From Paenibacillus marchantiae (GTDB lineage Bacteria; Bacillota; Bacilli; Paenibacillales; Paenibacillaceae), in contig NZ_CP118270.1 in the NCBI RefSeq assembly GCF_028771845.1, forward strand, positions 4,650,001 through 4,714,000: a stretch of DNA of 64,000 bases, in the 5' to 3' direction. Below are positions 26,442 to 36,126 of the stretch, in pieces. The translations under genes were made by a program, and so were the position numbers. Each line of letters opens with the position of its first letter. Position 1 is the stretch's first letter. The notes beneath the pieces are model-generated. The model saw only the letters and a list, made by a program, of their open reading frames with translations, had not been told where the DNA came from and ran no database searches.

Positions 26442-27944
26442 ATGGGAACTCAGGCAACACATGTGCTTGCTGCCGATTACGGCGCCGGAAGCGGCCGGGT
26501 GGTCCGTGGGTCCTTTGACGGGAGTAAGCTCTCGTTAGAGGAAGTGCATCGATTCAGTAACGATCCTGTACACCTGGGAGATGGATTGTACTGGGATTTC
26601 CTGCGACTTTTCCACGAACTGAAACAAGGGATTGTAAAGGGCATACAAGGCATCTCCCAACCGGTCCGTTCCATCGCTGTGGATACGTGGGGAGTCGACT
26701 ATGGATTAGTGGACGGGGAGGGAAGATTATGCTTCACCCCCCGCCATTACCGGGAATCGCGTAATGCAAAGTGGATGGAAGAAGCCCTGCGCATGGTGAA
26801 TGAAGAAGAGCTTTATTCCATGTCCGGTGTCCTGCCACAACAGATAAATACCGTATTTCAACTGCTTGGAAGTGTGCGCGAGCACTCGGAAGGTCTGCGG
26901 CCAGATGTGCGCATGTTATTGATGCCGGATTTATTTAACTATTATCTATCTGGTCAGCAGGCCTGCGAGTACACAATTGCCAGTACAAGCGGACTATTGC
27001 ATGCCGGAGATGCTCGATGGAATGAACAATTGATTGGCCGACTGGGTATCCCTGAGACGTTATTCCCACCTCTCGTACAGCCAGGCACGGTGCTGGGGCA
27101 ATTAACGGATGACTTGTGTGCAGAGTTGAAGATTGAACCGATGCAAGTGATATCTGTAGGTTCACATGATACAGCATCTGCATTAGCAGCCATTCCTGCG
27201 ACAGATTCGGAATTTGCCTTTATTAGCTGTGGCACCTGGTCTCTCATGGGCGTGGAACGTGACATTCCTGTATTGGATAATCGTAGTCGTCAACTAGGGT
27301 TCACCAATGAGGGCACGGTAAATGGCAAAGTGCGAACCTTGAAGAATCGCTCAGGCCTGTGGTTATTGCAGGAGTGCAAACGGCAGTGGGAACGGGAGAA
27401 TCAACGTTTTACCCATGAGGAACTGGTCCAGCTCGCTGCTTCGGCAACCGCTCACCAATGTTATGTATCGCCCGGAGACGGGGTGTATTTGGCACCAGGC
27501 GATATGCCAGAGCGAATCCGGCAACAGTGCAGTGTTAGCGAGCAAGCAATACCTGAAACGACCGGAGCCATTGTACGTTGTATTCTCGAAAGTTTGGCAC
27601 TGGAGTTCAGACAGACTCTGGATGAACTGGAGCTAATTACAGGCACTCGGCCACGGGTGATTCATATGGTCGGTGGCGGTGTGCATAATCGCTTATTGTG
27701 TCAATTTACGGCGAATGCAGCAGGGATTCCGGTGATAGCGGGTCCTGCCGAGGCAACTTCAGCCGGAAATTGCATGCTGCAATTTCTGGCACATGGCGAA
27801 GTGAGCAGCTTGTCCGAGGTGCGAGAAGTTATGGCTTCTTCCTTTTCTCCCGAAACCTATGAGCCAGAAGACACCGCAAGATGGCAGGAAGCCTACGTAA
27901 GATACCAAAACCTGAATCAAACATTGGCGAGCAAATCCAATTAG
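26442..27944 (+). CDS. FGGY kinase, rhamnulokinase-type, likely L-fuculose kinase
   Basis: A 500-residue FGGY sugar kinase. HVLAADYGAGSGRVVRGSF at the N-terminus is the RhaB-like phosphate loop; VDTWGVDYGLVD, VGSHDTASALAAIPA, ISCGTWSLMG and MVGGGVHNRLLCQF complete the ATP-binding fold. By sequence it is nearer to rhamnulokinases, but the isomerase and aldolase around it are of the fucose type, so the natural substrate is probably L-fuculose or a related ketose. AAGGAGG lies 9 bases before the ATG. It is in an operon with fucI 41 bases upstream. Confidence 0.85.
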   Translation: MGTQATHVLAADYGAGSGRVVRGSFDGSKLSLEEVHRFSNDPVHLGDGLYWDFLRLFHELKQGIVKGIQGISQPVRSIAVDTWGVDYGLVDGEGRLCFTPRHYRESRNAKWMEEALRMVNEEELYSMSGVLPQQINTVFQLLGSVREHSEGLRPDVRMLLMPDLFNYYLSGQQACEYTIASTSGLLHAGDARWNEQLIGRLGIPETLFPPLVQPGTVLGQLTDDLCAELKIEPMQVISVGSHDTASALAAIPATDSEFAFISCGTWSLMGVERDIPVLDNRSRQLGFTNEGTVNGKVRTLKNRSGLWLLQECKRQWERENQRFTHEELVQLAASATAHQCYVSPGDGVYLAPGDMPERIRQQCSVSEQAIPETTGAIVRCILESLALEFRQTLDELELITGTRPRVIHMVGGGVHNRLLCQFTANAAGIPVIAGPAEATSAGNCMLQFLAHGEVSSLSEVREVMASSFSPETYEPEDTARWQEAYVRYQNLNQTLASKSN

Positions 27945-27997
27945 ATGAGCATTTTGTAAAATGCTTAAAAAGAAAAGTCAAAGGAGTGGAGCAGAAC

Positions 27998-28660
27998 ATG
28001 TCTGAACAACAGGTAAGGGAAGAATTGACCAAATATGCCCGCAGAGCGGTTGCTCAGGGACTGGTGGTTGGACCTGGGGGGAATCTGAGCGCCCGTTTCG
28101 AAGGAACGATGCTTCTTTCGCCGAGTGGTTACGCACTAGAGGATCTGGAACCTGACGAATGGATCGCGATTGATATTGCGACAGGAGAGACACGTGCCGG
28201 ATCAACACGCCCTTCCTCCGAGGTGTTGATGCATCTGTATAGCTATCGGGTCAACCCTGACATTCAAGCCATTGTGCATACACATCCGGCATACACCATC
28301 GCCCTGAGTCTCGTTTTCGATGAATTGCCTCATTTGTTTCCTGATCAGTCGGCACTGGTAGGCGATATTGGCTTTGTCCCTTATGTTCTGCCCACAACCA
28401 AACTTCTTGCTGATGCGGTGGCTGCCAAGGTTGAAGAGCACACAGCGCTTATTCTGGTTAACCACGGATTGGTCACGACAGGTAAAAACCTGCGCGAAGC
28501 CTACTACCGCACCCAGGTGGTGGAGGAAAGCGCCAAGGTGTACATGATCGCCAAGGCAGCAGGGGAGCCTAAAGTGCTTACTGCGGAAGAATACAAGGAG
28601 ATCCAATCTCTTGAAAGTGAAGCCTACCGCGTACAGCTGCTGCAACAACTCAAGTCGTAA
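27998..28660 (+). CDS. fucA: class II aldolase, L-fuculose-1-phosphate aldolase type
   Basis: A 220-residue zinc aldolase. The glycine loop GPGGNLSAR is at 25-33, the SSE glutamate E75 is present, and the zinc ligands fit H94, H96 (HTHP) and H156 (NHG). It would cleave the phosphorylated ketose to dihydroxyacetone phosphate and an aldehyde (L-lactaldehyde for fuculose 1-phosphate). The ATG at 27998 has AAAGGAGTGG in front. It is the last gene of the operon and is closed by a terminator. Confidence 0.88.
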   Translation: MSEQQVREELTKYARRAVAQGLVVGPGGNLSARFEGTMLLSPSGYALEDLEPDEWIAIDIATGETRAGSTRPSSEVLMHLYSYRVNPDIQAIVHTHPAYTIALSLVFDELPHLFPDQSALVGDIGFVPYVLPTTKLLADAVAAKVEEHTALILVNHGLVTTGKNLREAYYRTQVVEESAKVYMIAKAAGEPKVLTAEEYKEIQSLESEAYRVQLLQQLKS

Positions 28661-28702
28661 ATGAATATTTATAATTAAACGAAATTTAAAGGTTATCTCA
28701 AC

Positions 28703-28770
28703 AAAGAGCAGATTACGTCCTCCAGAAAAAAAATCTGGAATACAGGATGTGAATTGCTCTTTTTTTATTT
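28703..28770 (+). terminator. terminator of the fucose-type operon
   Basis: AAAGAGCA / TGCTCTTT closing stem with a CCAGA / TCTGG inner helix, then a run of seven T and ATTTT. Confidence 0.8.
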
Positions 28771-28829
28771 TGGATCAAACGGGGAGTACATGGTGGGAAA
28801 AATAATACATAGTAATTGGGTAAGAATTA

Positions 28830-28858
28830 TTGAAATTATTGTCGATTGAAGGTATACT
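28830..28858 (+). promoter_or_regulatory. sigma-A promoter before the hyu cluster regulator
   Basis: TTGAAA (28830-28835), a 17-base spacer and TATACT (28853-28858), about 65 bases before the GTG start. Confidence 0.75.
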
Positions 28859-28924
28859 GTCGTTAATCATCAGTGAGTAACAACAAAAAAAACTACAATT
28901 ATTTATATATGAGGAGTGAATTTA

Positions 28925-29677
28925 GTGGGTCCTGAGCTAAACGAATTGGAGTTGGAATACGAACTGCTGAAGCAGCTTCGGGACGCGAGCGCTCCCATCG
29001 GGGCCAGCACGTTGGTTCATACCCTGGGCAAAACGTACGGTCTAAGTCAGGCTACAATCGGAAGAAGACTTATGGAGATGGACGTTGAAGGTTTCACGAT
29101 ACTGGAGGGCCGGAGGGGAAGGGTTCTGACCGAACAGGGGCTGGAACGAATCAAGATTCTGGAGAAGGATTTACAGCAAAAAAGTGTAAATTCCCAGCTC
29201 ATTCAGATGCTGAACCATTCCGGTGAAAAGGCTCTGCTCGATGTCCTTGTAGCCAGAAGGGCTCTGGAACGGGAAATTGCTTCCCTGGCAGCACAACGAG
29301 CCTCCAAAGAATACATAGTGCTACTGGAAGCCTCTATTGCTACCCAGCATCAATTGCTTTCCCAGAATATTATTCCTTACGAGGAAGACCGGGAATTTCA
29401 CAGGCTACTGGCTTATGCGGCTCAAAACCAGATTCTGCTGCATGCGGTTGAACTCGTCTGGGAGACAAGCCGTGATTTCCTGGAAACAGCTTATATTAGG
29501 CAAAGAGTAGGTAGCGAACTGGTCGTGGACCACCAGCGGATTCTGGAGGCAGTAGCAGCAGGCTCCCCGGAACAGGCTGAAGCGGCAATGGTGAATCATA
29601 TTAACCAGATGATTGAGGATGTCAAACGATATTTTGCCATGCAGAACCTTAATATAACTTCGGATGAGACCCGGTGA
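28925..29677 (+). CDS. regulator with NrpR-like winged helix and FCD ligand domain
   Basis: A 250-residue regulator read from GTG 28925, which is 8 bases after GAGGAG; an earlier GTG at 28916 overlaps that site. The N-terminal 75 residues (APIGASTLVHTLGKTYGLSQ, ATIGRRLMEMDVEGFTILEG, RRGRVLTEQG) resemble the winged helix of NrpR/DUF128 proteins and not the usual GntR helix. The C-terminal 150 residues look like an FCD domain with DREFHRLLAYAAQN, DHQRILEAV and NHINQM, whose Asp and His residues could bind metal and an organic acid. It precedes hyuA by 16 bases and presumably controls that operon. Confidence 0.82.
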   Translation: MGPELNELELEYELLKQLRDASAPIGASTLVHTLGKTYGLSQATIGRRLMEMDVEGFTILEGRRGRVLTEQGLERIKILEKDLQQKSVNSQLIQMLNHSGEKALLDVLVARRALEREIASLAAQRASKEYIVLLEASIATQHQLLSQNIIPYEEDREFHRLLAYAAQNQILLHAVELVWETSRDFLETAYIRQRVGSELVVDHQRILEAVAAGSPEQAEAAMVNHINQMIEDVKRYFAMQNLNITSDETR

Positions 29678-29693
29678 TAAAGGAGTTGAACTT

Positions 29694-31739
29694 GTGAAAA
29701 CAATTTATCGATTAGGTATAGATATCGGAGGCACATTCACGGATGCCCTAGTTATGGACAATCATGGCAGGGTGATTGCGGCACTGAAAACGCCATCGAT
29801 TGCAGCAGCTCCGGAACAGGCGATTTTTAATGCACTTGATCAGCTCAAGGAAAGCGGAATCGATCTTCATGAGATCGATCTGTTTGTGCACGGAACAACA
29901 CTTGGGGTTAACACCCTAATTGAGCGTAACGGCGCAGTTACAGGTCTGTTGGTCACCAAAGGTTTCCGGGATATTCTCGAGATTCGGAGGCTACGACTCG
30001 AGGATACAACCAATCTGTATGGTGACAAGACCGATGCGCTTGTTCCGAGACATCTCGTTAAGGAAGTGGATGAGCGAGCACTTGCGAGCGGTAGCATACT
30101 TCAACCACTGGATCAGAAGCAACTGCTTCAAGCGGTAGACGAGCTAGTGGAAGAGGGGGTTACTGCCTTGGCGATCAGTTTTTTGCACGCTTATATCAAT
30201 CCTGCTCATGAGCAGCTTGCGGAAGAGTTAATCAGAGAACGTCATCCGCACCTGTTTCTCTGCAGAAGCAGTGCCATTTGGCCGCAGCAGCGTGAATTCG
30301 AACGTACACTCGCCACAGCCATGAATGCATATGTTGGGGAACGCATGGGATCATACTTTCTTCGTCTGCAAGAAGGAATTGGCGCTTACGGTCTGAAAGC
30401 CAATCTGCTGTCCACGATGTCCAATGGTGGAATCATGACGGCGGCCAGAGCGGCCAAAGAGCCTGTACGTACTCTTCTGTCTGGACCTGCTTCCGGCGTA
30501 ATCGCAGCAACCCATATTGCCGAGCAGGCCGGCATTCATCAAGTCATCACGTTTGACATGGGCGGGACAAGCGTTGATGTTGCCCTCATCGATAAAGAGC
30601 CTGCCTATTCTACCGAGAATAAGGTTGGGGATTTTCCAGTCATCATTCCCGCTGTGGATGTAACCGCGATCGGAGCGGGTGGGGGCTCAATTGCCTGGCT
30701 CGATTCCGTAGGGGTACTCAAGGTGGGACCACGAAGTGCAGGAGCCAATCCAGGTCCAGCCTCCTATCATCGTGGGGGAGAAGAGCCAACAACAACGGAT
30801 GCTTATCTGCAACTGGGCATTTTGCAGGCTGATCGATTCCTTGGCGGACAGATGAATCTTTACCCCGAGCTTGCAGAACGTGCTCTGGGCAATCTTGGCG
30901 AACGGCTTGGACTAAGTCCCACGCAAACTGCACAGGCCATTCTTGATGTGGCCACCGCCAATATGTATGCCCAGTTCTCTCCGCTCATGGCACGCAAGGG
31001 GGTTGATCCCCGGGACTTTACGCTGCTCGCCTATGGTGGAGCTGGGCCAATGCATGCTTTTCTCATGGCGCGTGAAGTGGGCATCCGCCGAGTGCTGATC
31101 CCACCATCTCCAGGAACACTTTGTGCCATGGGCTGCACGGTTGCCAACCTTCGCAATGATTTCGTTCATACCTTGCACAAAAGCAGTCAGACGCTTGAGC
31201 CTGGTGAGTTATCGACTCTTTACACCAGACTGGAGAATCAAGGTCGTAGTTGGGTTGAAGAGGAAGCCCGCGGCGGAGTGAAACTGGAACATATCTATTG
31301 CTTATACAGCGCCGACATGCGTTACGAAGGTCAGGCCTTTGATTTGGAGGTTACGCTCACATCCGAAGAAATCGCCGATCCTGAGAAAGCAAGGATCAAA
31401 TTCCATATGTACTACCAAAATGTGTTTGGCATCAGCCAGCCGGAAGCTGATGTGATGTTCGTTAGTCTGAGAGCGACCATTGTTGGCATTCTGCCCACCC
31501 AAAGCACAGCATCTCCGGCAGAGTTGCCATTCGATGAGAGTGAAGCAGAAGAACGGATAATCACTTTTGACCACGAACAGCGAATAGCAAAAGTTCTAAA
31601 GAGGGGACAGATCCCACTGGATATGCCCATTCTTGGGCCCGTTATTGTGGAGGAATATGATACAACCATTTTCATCCCGCCTGGGTTTACGGTATACCGG
31701 GATGGTAACGGTAATGTGATTGGGGAGGTGGAGCAATGA
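29694..31739 (+). CDS. hyuA: hydantoinase/oxoprolinase subunit A
   Basis: A 681-residue HyuA-type subunit. YRLGIDIGGTFTDALVMD is the actin-like ATP-binding start, with VHGTTLGVNTLIER, LLSGPASGVIAATH, FDMGGTSVDVALI and LLAYGGAGPMHAF. With HyuB it performs ATP-dependent ring opening of cyclic amides such as 5-oxoproline, hydantoins or N-methylhydantoin. The GTG at 29694 lies 8 bases after AAGGAG. It overlaps hyuB by 4 bases. The exact substrate is open. Confidence 0.9.
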   Translation: MKTIYRLGIDIGGTFTDALVMDNHGRVIAALKTPSIAAAPEQAIFNALDQLKESGIDLHEIDLFVHGTTLGVNTLIERNGAVTGLLVTKGFRDILEIRRLRLEDTTNLYGDKTDALVPRHLVKEVDERALASGSILQPLDQKQLLQAVDELVEEGVTALAISFLHAYINPAHEQLAEELIRERHPHLFLCRSSAIWPQQREFERTLATAMNAYVGERMGSYFLRLQEGIGAYGLKANLLSTMSNGGIMTAARAAKEPVRTLLSGPASGVIAATHIAEQAGIHQVITFDMGGTSVDVALIDKEPAYSTENKVGDFPVIIPAVDVTAIGAGGGSIAWLDSVGVLKVGPRSAGANPGPASYHRGGEEPTTTDAYLQLGILQADRFLGGQMNLYPELAERALGNLGERLGLSPTQTAQAILDVATANMYAQFSPLMARKGVDPRDFTLLAYGGAGPMHAFLMAREVGIRRVLIPPSPGTLCAMGCTVANLRNDFVHTLHKSSQTLEPGELSTLYTRLENQGRSWVEEEARGGVKLEHIYCLYSADMRYEGQAFDLEVTLTSEEIADPEKARIKFHMYYQNVFGISQPEADVMFVSLRATIVGILPTQSTASPAELPFDESEAEERIITFDHEQRIAKVLKRGQIPLDMPILGPVIVEEYDTTIFIPPGFTVYRDGNGNVIGEVEQ

Positions 31740-33709
31740 TTGGCGACAAGGTTTTTCTTGAAATTTTCAACAACCGGATTCAGGCTGCGGTGGAGGAAAT
31801 GGCCAATGTCGTGCTGCGCACGGGATTCACCGCTTTTGTTAAAGAAACGGGCGATTTTGGAACCTACCTCTTGTCACCATCCGGGGAAACGTTTGGGTCG
31901 CCATTGGAGACGGGTTACAATCTGTCCCTTGGCATCCCTGCTGCGGCGACCATAAACAGCATTACAGACTGGAAGGAAGGCGATCTGGTCATCTGCAATG
32001 ATCCTTATTCCACCAAAGGCATGGTGACACATCTACCGGATGTTCATCTGATCAAGCCCTATTTTCACAAAGGGGAAATCATCGCATACGGCATGTGCTT
32101 CGTTCATTCTTCCGATGTAGGTGGTAAGGTACCGGGGAGCGTATCTCCAAGCGCCTACGATATTCATATGGAAGGCATTCGAATTGCGCCAGTCAAGCTG
32201 TATGAAGCAGGCGTTCTTAATGAGCAGATACTGCGCATGTTTCTGGACAATAGCCGCATTCCGGAGCAAAACCTCGGTGATCTCAAGGCACTGATGGCAG
32301 CCTTGAATCGGGGGGAGCAGCGACTAGAGGAGCTTATCGGCCGCTACGGTGTAGAGAGGATTCAACAGGGTATTAAGCAATTGCTGGAATACGCTGAGTT
32401 GAAGGCCCGCGCCATCGTACAGGAGATCCCGGATGGTTCGTATGAGTTCTGGGACTATCTGGAGAAAGGTCCTGGCGGTTATCCCATCCGATTGCGCTGC
32501 AAAATGACAATCGCGGGCAGTGATATTCATCTGGACTTTAGCGGAACCGACCCTCAGGTCAGAGCTTCGTTCAATATTCCTACCCACAATCAACAGGGGC
32601 ATTACATGTTGGTTCCCGCACTCATTCGTTATTTCCGTACGCTCGATCCAACAATTCCATGGAATTCGGGCATGATTCGCATGGTTCGAAATTATGCACC
32701 ACCGGCTTCAGTTCTCAACCCGGAGCCGATGGCAGCGGTTGGCGCACGAGCAGCTACCTTTATTCGGCTAATGGATGTCATCACAGGTGCTCTTGGAAAA
32801 GCTCAGGCAAGTAAGGTTCCCGCCGCAGGAGCCGGACAGGCATGCATCGTTATGATGGCGATGACAGATGCGTCAGATGGCAAAAAAAAGGTTGGCGTGA
32901 TCCAGCCGATATGTGGCGGTTCAGGAGCAAGACCGATGAAGGACGGAATTGATGGCATGGATTTTGCCGTGGGTCATCTTCGAAACATTCCTGCGGAAAC
33001 AGTAGAATCCGAAATGCCTGTGCTCATAGAGCATTATGGCCTTCGTGCTGATTCTGCTGGTGCTGGAACCTTCCGTGGTGGAAGCGGAATCGACCTGTGT
33101 GTCAAAATTCTTACACCAGATACCGTAATGACCGCCAGAAATATGGAGCGTATGGAGTTTCATCCGTGGGGCAGGCTTGGCGGAGGTGTTGGTACCCATG
33201 GGGAAGCGATTCTCAATGCTGGACGTGCAAGTGAACACCATCTGGGAAGAATTGATGAGTTGCTGCTCCAACCCGGAGAGACGGTGACGTTCCTGTCACA
33301 GGGCGGAGGTGGATATGGCGATCCATTTGATCGGGATCCAATGCTGGTTCTGGAGGATGTTAGAAGAGGACTGGTATCGACGGAAAAAGCTCTTGAACTG
33401 TATGGTGTCGTCATAGAAGGCCGGAACCTGAACGTGAGTGAGACCAGACAGTTGCGGGCCAAGCGGGAACGGCAGCAGGAAGAATTCGATTATGGCTGGA
33501 CAAGGAAACAGTTCGAGGCCATATGGACTGACGAGATGCAAGTATCGCTGAATCAGGCGCTGCTGAATGTTCCGCTGGCACTCAGAGACTACCTGAAGCG
33601 TCAGACCATGGGAGCCGTGGAGGAGAAGCAAACTGCGACCGTATCCGTATCTCCACATGAGATATCAGGCATTATGGAAGGATTGCGTCAGAAAATAGGA
33701 TTGCATTGA
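31736..33709 (+). CDS. hyuB: hydantoinase/oxoprolinase subunit B
   Basis: A 657-residue HyuB partner. FLEIFNNRIQAAVEEMANVV begins the protein, followed by GNPYSTKG-like NDPYSTKGMVTHLPDVHL, FVHSSDVGGKVPGS, GSYEFWDYLEKGPGG, PTHNQQGHYMLVPA and LSQGGGGYGDPFDRDP. It forms the second half of the ATP-dependent amidohydrolase. The ATGA overlap with hyuA indicates coupled translation. A solute-binding protein gene begins 75 bases later. Confidence 0.9.
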   Translation: MIGDKVFLEIFNNRIQAAVEEMANVVLRTGFTAFVKETGDFGTYLLSPSGETFGSPLETGYNLSLGIPAAATINSITDWKEGDLVICNDPYSTKGMVTHLPDVHLIKPYFHKGEIIAYGMCFVHSSDVGGKVPGSVSPSAYDIHMEGIRIAPVKLYEAGVLNEQILRMFLDNSRIPEQNLGDLKALMAALNRGEQRLEELIGRYGVERIQQGIKQLLEYAELKARAIVQEIPDGSYEFWDYLEKGPGGYPIRLRCKMTIAGSDIHLDFSGTDPQVRASFNIPTHNQQGHYMLVPALIRYFRTLDPTIPWNSGMIRMVRNYAPPASVLNPEPMAAVGARAATFIRLMDVITGALGKAQASKVPAAGAGQACIVMMAMTDASDGKKKVGVIQPICGGSGARPMKDGIDGMDFAVGHLRNIPAETVESEMPVLIEHYGLRADSAGAGTFRGGSGIDLCVKILTPDTVMTARNMERMEFHPWGRLGGGVGTHGEAILNAGRASEHHLGRIDELLLQPGETVTFLSQGGGGYGDPFDRDPMLVLEDVRRGLVSTEKALELYGVVIEGRNLNVSETRQLRAKRERQQEEFDYGWTRKQFEAIWTDEMQVSLNQALLNVPLALRDYLKRQTMGAVEEKQTATVSVSPHEISGIMEGLRQKIGLH

Positions 33710-33784
33710 TAAGGTACATGAAGGAAAAACGAATTAATTTTTGTCAAATTCATAAAACCAACTAAATCGATGGGGGAAATTCTC

Positions 33785-34921
33785 ATGTTTAAATCAAACA
33801 AGAAACGCTTTCTCAGTCTCGCCTCACTGACACTGGCCGGTACACTGGTTCTCTCTGCATGCGGTGGCGCAAGTAGCTCCAGCAATACAGCAGGAGGATC
33901 CGATTCTTCTGGAGGAAGCGGAGACAAGGTTAAACTGACCATGTTTATCTGGGCTGGCTCCAATCAGGATGTCGTTCCAAAAGAAGTGGTTGCAAATTAC
34001 GTCAAAGAGCATCCAAATGTTGAAGTTACTTTTGAAGAATCATCCAATGCAGTCATGTATCCGAAAATGGTCGCTGGCAAGCAGGCTGATCCCAACAATC
34101 CAGTTGTCAACTTTGGTTACTTCAACGCAGATGCGACGGCAAAAGGCTTGAACGATGATATGTGGGAGCCACTGGATACAAGCATCGTGACCAATATCAA
34201 GGATATCCCGGAGCAATTCCACAAGCCTGACAACAAGGGTGTCGTGTGGGGAGTTTCGAGCTTCGCGCTTGTCTATAACAAAGACCTTGTAAAAACACCG
34301 CCAACAAGCTGGAATGATCTGTGGGATAACGAGGAATTCAAAGGGAAAACGGCACTTTGGGACTACATGTTCTATTCCTATATCTCTCCACTTCTTGCAG
34401 TCAAAGGACAGGAGCTTGGCGCATCGTATGAGAATCCGGAGCCAGCATTCCAGTTCTGGGCAGATCACAGTGACCAGATCGGCACATTGGTTACATCCAA
34501 TGACCAGTTGAAGGCTCTTCTGGAGTCGGGAGATGCTCTGATTGCTCCTTTCAGTGCACAGGTTGCACAGACATGGATTGACGGCGGTTCTCCACTCGCT
34601 GTAGCGTATCCGAGCGAAGGAGCCATTTCCTTCCCGTACACACTTCAGGTTGTGAAGGGGTCAACACCTGAGCAGACACGTGTAGCCAACGAAATTATCA
34701 ACGAGCTGCTGAGCGCAGAGGCGCTGTCACAATATGCAGAAGCAACAGGTACACCGGTAACCAGCACGACTGCTGCCGTTCCGGACAAATACAAGGACGA
34801 TCCTTCCTTCTCCGTGGAAACACAGAGCAACGGGATTAGTCCTGACTGGGATGTTCTTGCTCAAAACAGCTCTTTCTGGAAGGATCTATGGGACCGACTC
34901 GTCAAAACCAAACTTCAATAA
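33785..34921 (+). CDS. ABC transporter solute-binding lipoprotein, polyamine type
   Basis: A 378-residue extracytoplasmic binding protein with a lipobox at C26 (LVLSAC) and a Ser/Gly-rich linker (28-48). The domain resembles PotD-like spermidine/putrescine and related binding proteins: KLTMFIWAGSNQDVVPKEVV, VWGVSSFALVYNKDLV and TSWNDLWDNEEFKGKTALWD. It feeds the following ATPase and two permeases. I chose the ATG at 33785 for its GGGGGAA site. The substrate is probably a small amide, amine or amino-acid derivative used by HyuAB. Confidence 0.88.
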   Translation: MFKSNKKRFLSLASLTLAGTLVLSACGGASSSSNTAGGSDSSGGSGDKVKLTMFIWAGSNQDVVPKEVVANYVKEHPNVEVTFEESSNAVMYPKMVAGKQADPNNPVVNFGYFNADATAKGLNDDMWEPLDTSIVTNIKDIPEQFHKPDNKGVVWGVSSFALVYNKDLVKTPPTSWNDLWDNEEFKGKTALWDYMFYSYISPLLAVKGQELGASYENPEPAFQFWADHSDQIGTLVTSNDQLKALLESGDALIAPFSAQVAQTWIDGGSPLAVAYPSEGAISFPYTLQVVKGSTPEQTRVANEIINELLSAEALSQYAEATGTPVTSTTAAVPDKYKDDPSFSVETQSNGISPDWDVLAQNSSFWKDLWDRLVKTKLQ

Positions 34922-34945
34922 ATGATGGTTTTCAGACAAACCACG

Positions 34946-34973
34946 ATAACGGGTTCTATTTCGAACCCGTTAT
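34946..34973 (+). other. intercistronic hairpin between binding protein and ATPase
   Basis: A perfect 11-bp stem (ATAACGGGTTC / GAACCCGTTAT) with a 6-base loop and no T-run. Such hairpins often protect the abundant binding-protein message. Confidence 0.7.
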
Positions 34974-34992
34974 GGACGGGAGGGAAACAGAG

Positions 34993-36126
34993 ATGAGCAG
35001 TGAACAAGAACTCATTTCCATTGAAACAAGAGAAGTCACAAAGACCTACGGAGAGCGAGCAGCGGTTAACCATGTGTCACTACAGGTGAAGAAGGGAGAA
35101 TTCGTTTCCCTGTTAGGTCCGAGTGGCTGTGGCAAAACAACACTGCTGCGGATGCTTGGCGGACTTGAGCAGCCGGATCAGGGGTGCATTATGCTGGGAG
35201 GTCGGGATGTAACCGGCATCCCGGCCTACGGACGCAACAGCAACATGATTTTTCAGCAGCTTGCGCTATTCCCACATATGGACGTATTCAACAACATCGC
35301 CTATGGGCTAAAGGTGAAGAAGTTACCGAAAGCCGATATCAGGAAGCAGGTACACGAAATGCTTGAGCTGGTACAGCTCGGAGATTATGGCAGACGAGCT
35401 GTTTCCCAGTTATCCGGGGGGCAGGCTCAACGCGTAGCCATTGCTCGCGCGTTAATCAACAGACCCGAAGTTTTGCTGCTCGATGAGCCACTTTCCGCAC
35501 TGGATATGCAGCTGCGTCTGGATATGCAGCGCGAACTGAAACGCATACAACGAGAGTTCGGCGGTACGTTCATCTTTGTAACGCATGATCAGAATGAAGC
35601 CATGAACATGTCAGATCGGATCGGCGTCATGCGCGCTGGCAAGCTGCTGCAATATGCTACGCCTGATGAAATCTATGAAAGACCGGCAGACAGCTTCGTG
35701 GCCAAGTTCATCGGCGATACCAATCTTCTGGCAACAACGGTGCTTGGACAGGATACGAATGGAATCCGGGTTGAATGCTTCGGGTATTCGCTGCTGGTGA
35801 AGACAAATGAGAACACCCCGGTTGCCCTAATAGGTGACCGGCACTCGTTGTCCATTCGCAACGAATATATTCGACTTGGAGAGGATGCGAACCCTTGCCT
35901 GAACAAGCTGGATGGACGTGTCATAGAAGCAGTGTATGGCGGGGCCAATATTCGTTACACGATCCAGATTGCTGAGGGGTTTCTGGTTCAGGCCAGTGTA
36001 CTGCATCAGCGGGGAGCCTCACGTTTTAGCCCGGGGGAGCCAATCCAGATTGGCTTTGATCCGGAGGACGCGCTCTTGTTATCCGAACCTTTGCTGCTTA
36101 ATCCGGTACAGGAGGAAGGGATATGA
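34993..36126 (+). CDS. ABC transporter ATPase, PotA type
   Basis: A 377-residue importer ATPase. Walker A is GPSGCGKTT, the Q-loop is IFQQLALFPHM, the signature is LSGGQAQRVAIARAL and Walker B is VLLLDEPLSALD; THDQNEAM holds the switch His. The C-terminal part (about 240-377) is a TOBE-type regulatory domain. The ATG at 34993 follows GGGAGG. It overlaps the next gene as ATGA and belongs to the importer that follows hyuAB. Confidence 0.9.
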   Translation: MSSEQELISIETREVTKTYGERAAVNHVSLQVKKGEFVSLLGPSGCGKTTLLRMLGGLEQPDQGCIMLGGRDVTGIPAYGRNSNMIFQQLALFPHMDVFNNIAYGLKVKKLPKADIRKQVHEMLELVQLGDYGRRAVSQLSGGQAQRVAIARALINRPEVLLLDEPLSALDMQLRLDMQRELKRIQREFGGTFIFVTHDQNEAMNMSDRIGVMRAGKLLQYATPDEIYERPADSFVAKFIGDTNLLATTVLGQDTNGIRVECFGYSLLVKTNENTPVALIGDRHSLSIRNEYIRLGEDANPCLNKLDGRVIEAVYGGANIRYTIQIAEGFLVQASVLHQRGASRFSPGEPIQIGFDPEDALLLSEPLLLNPVQEEGI

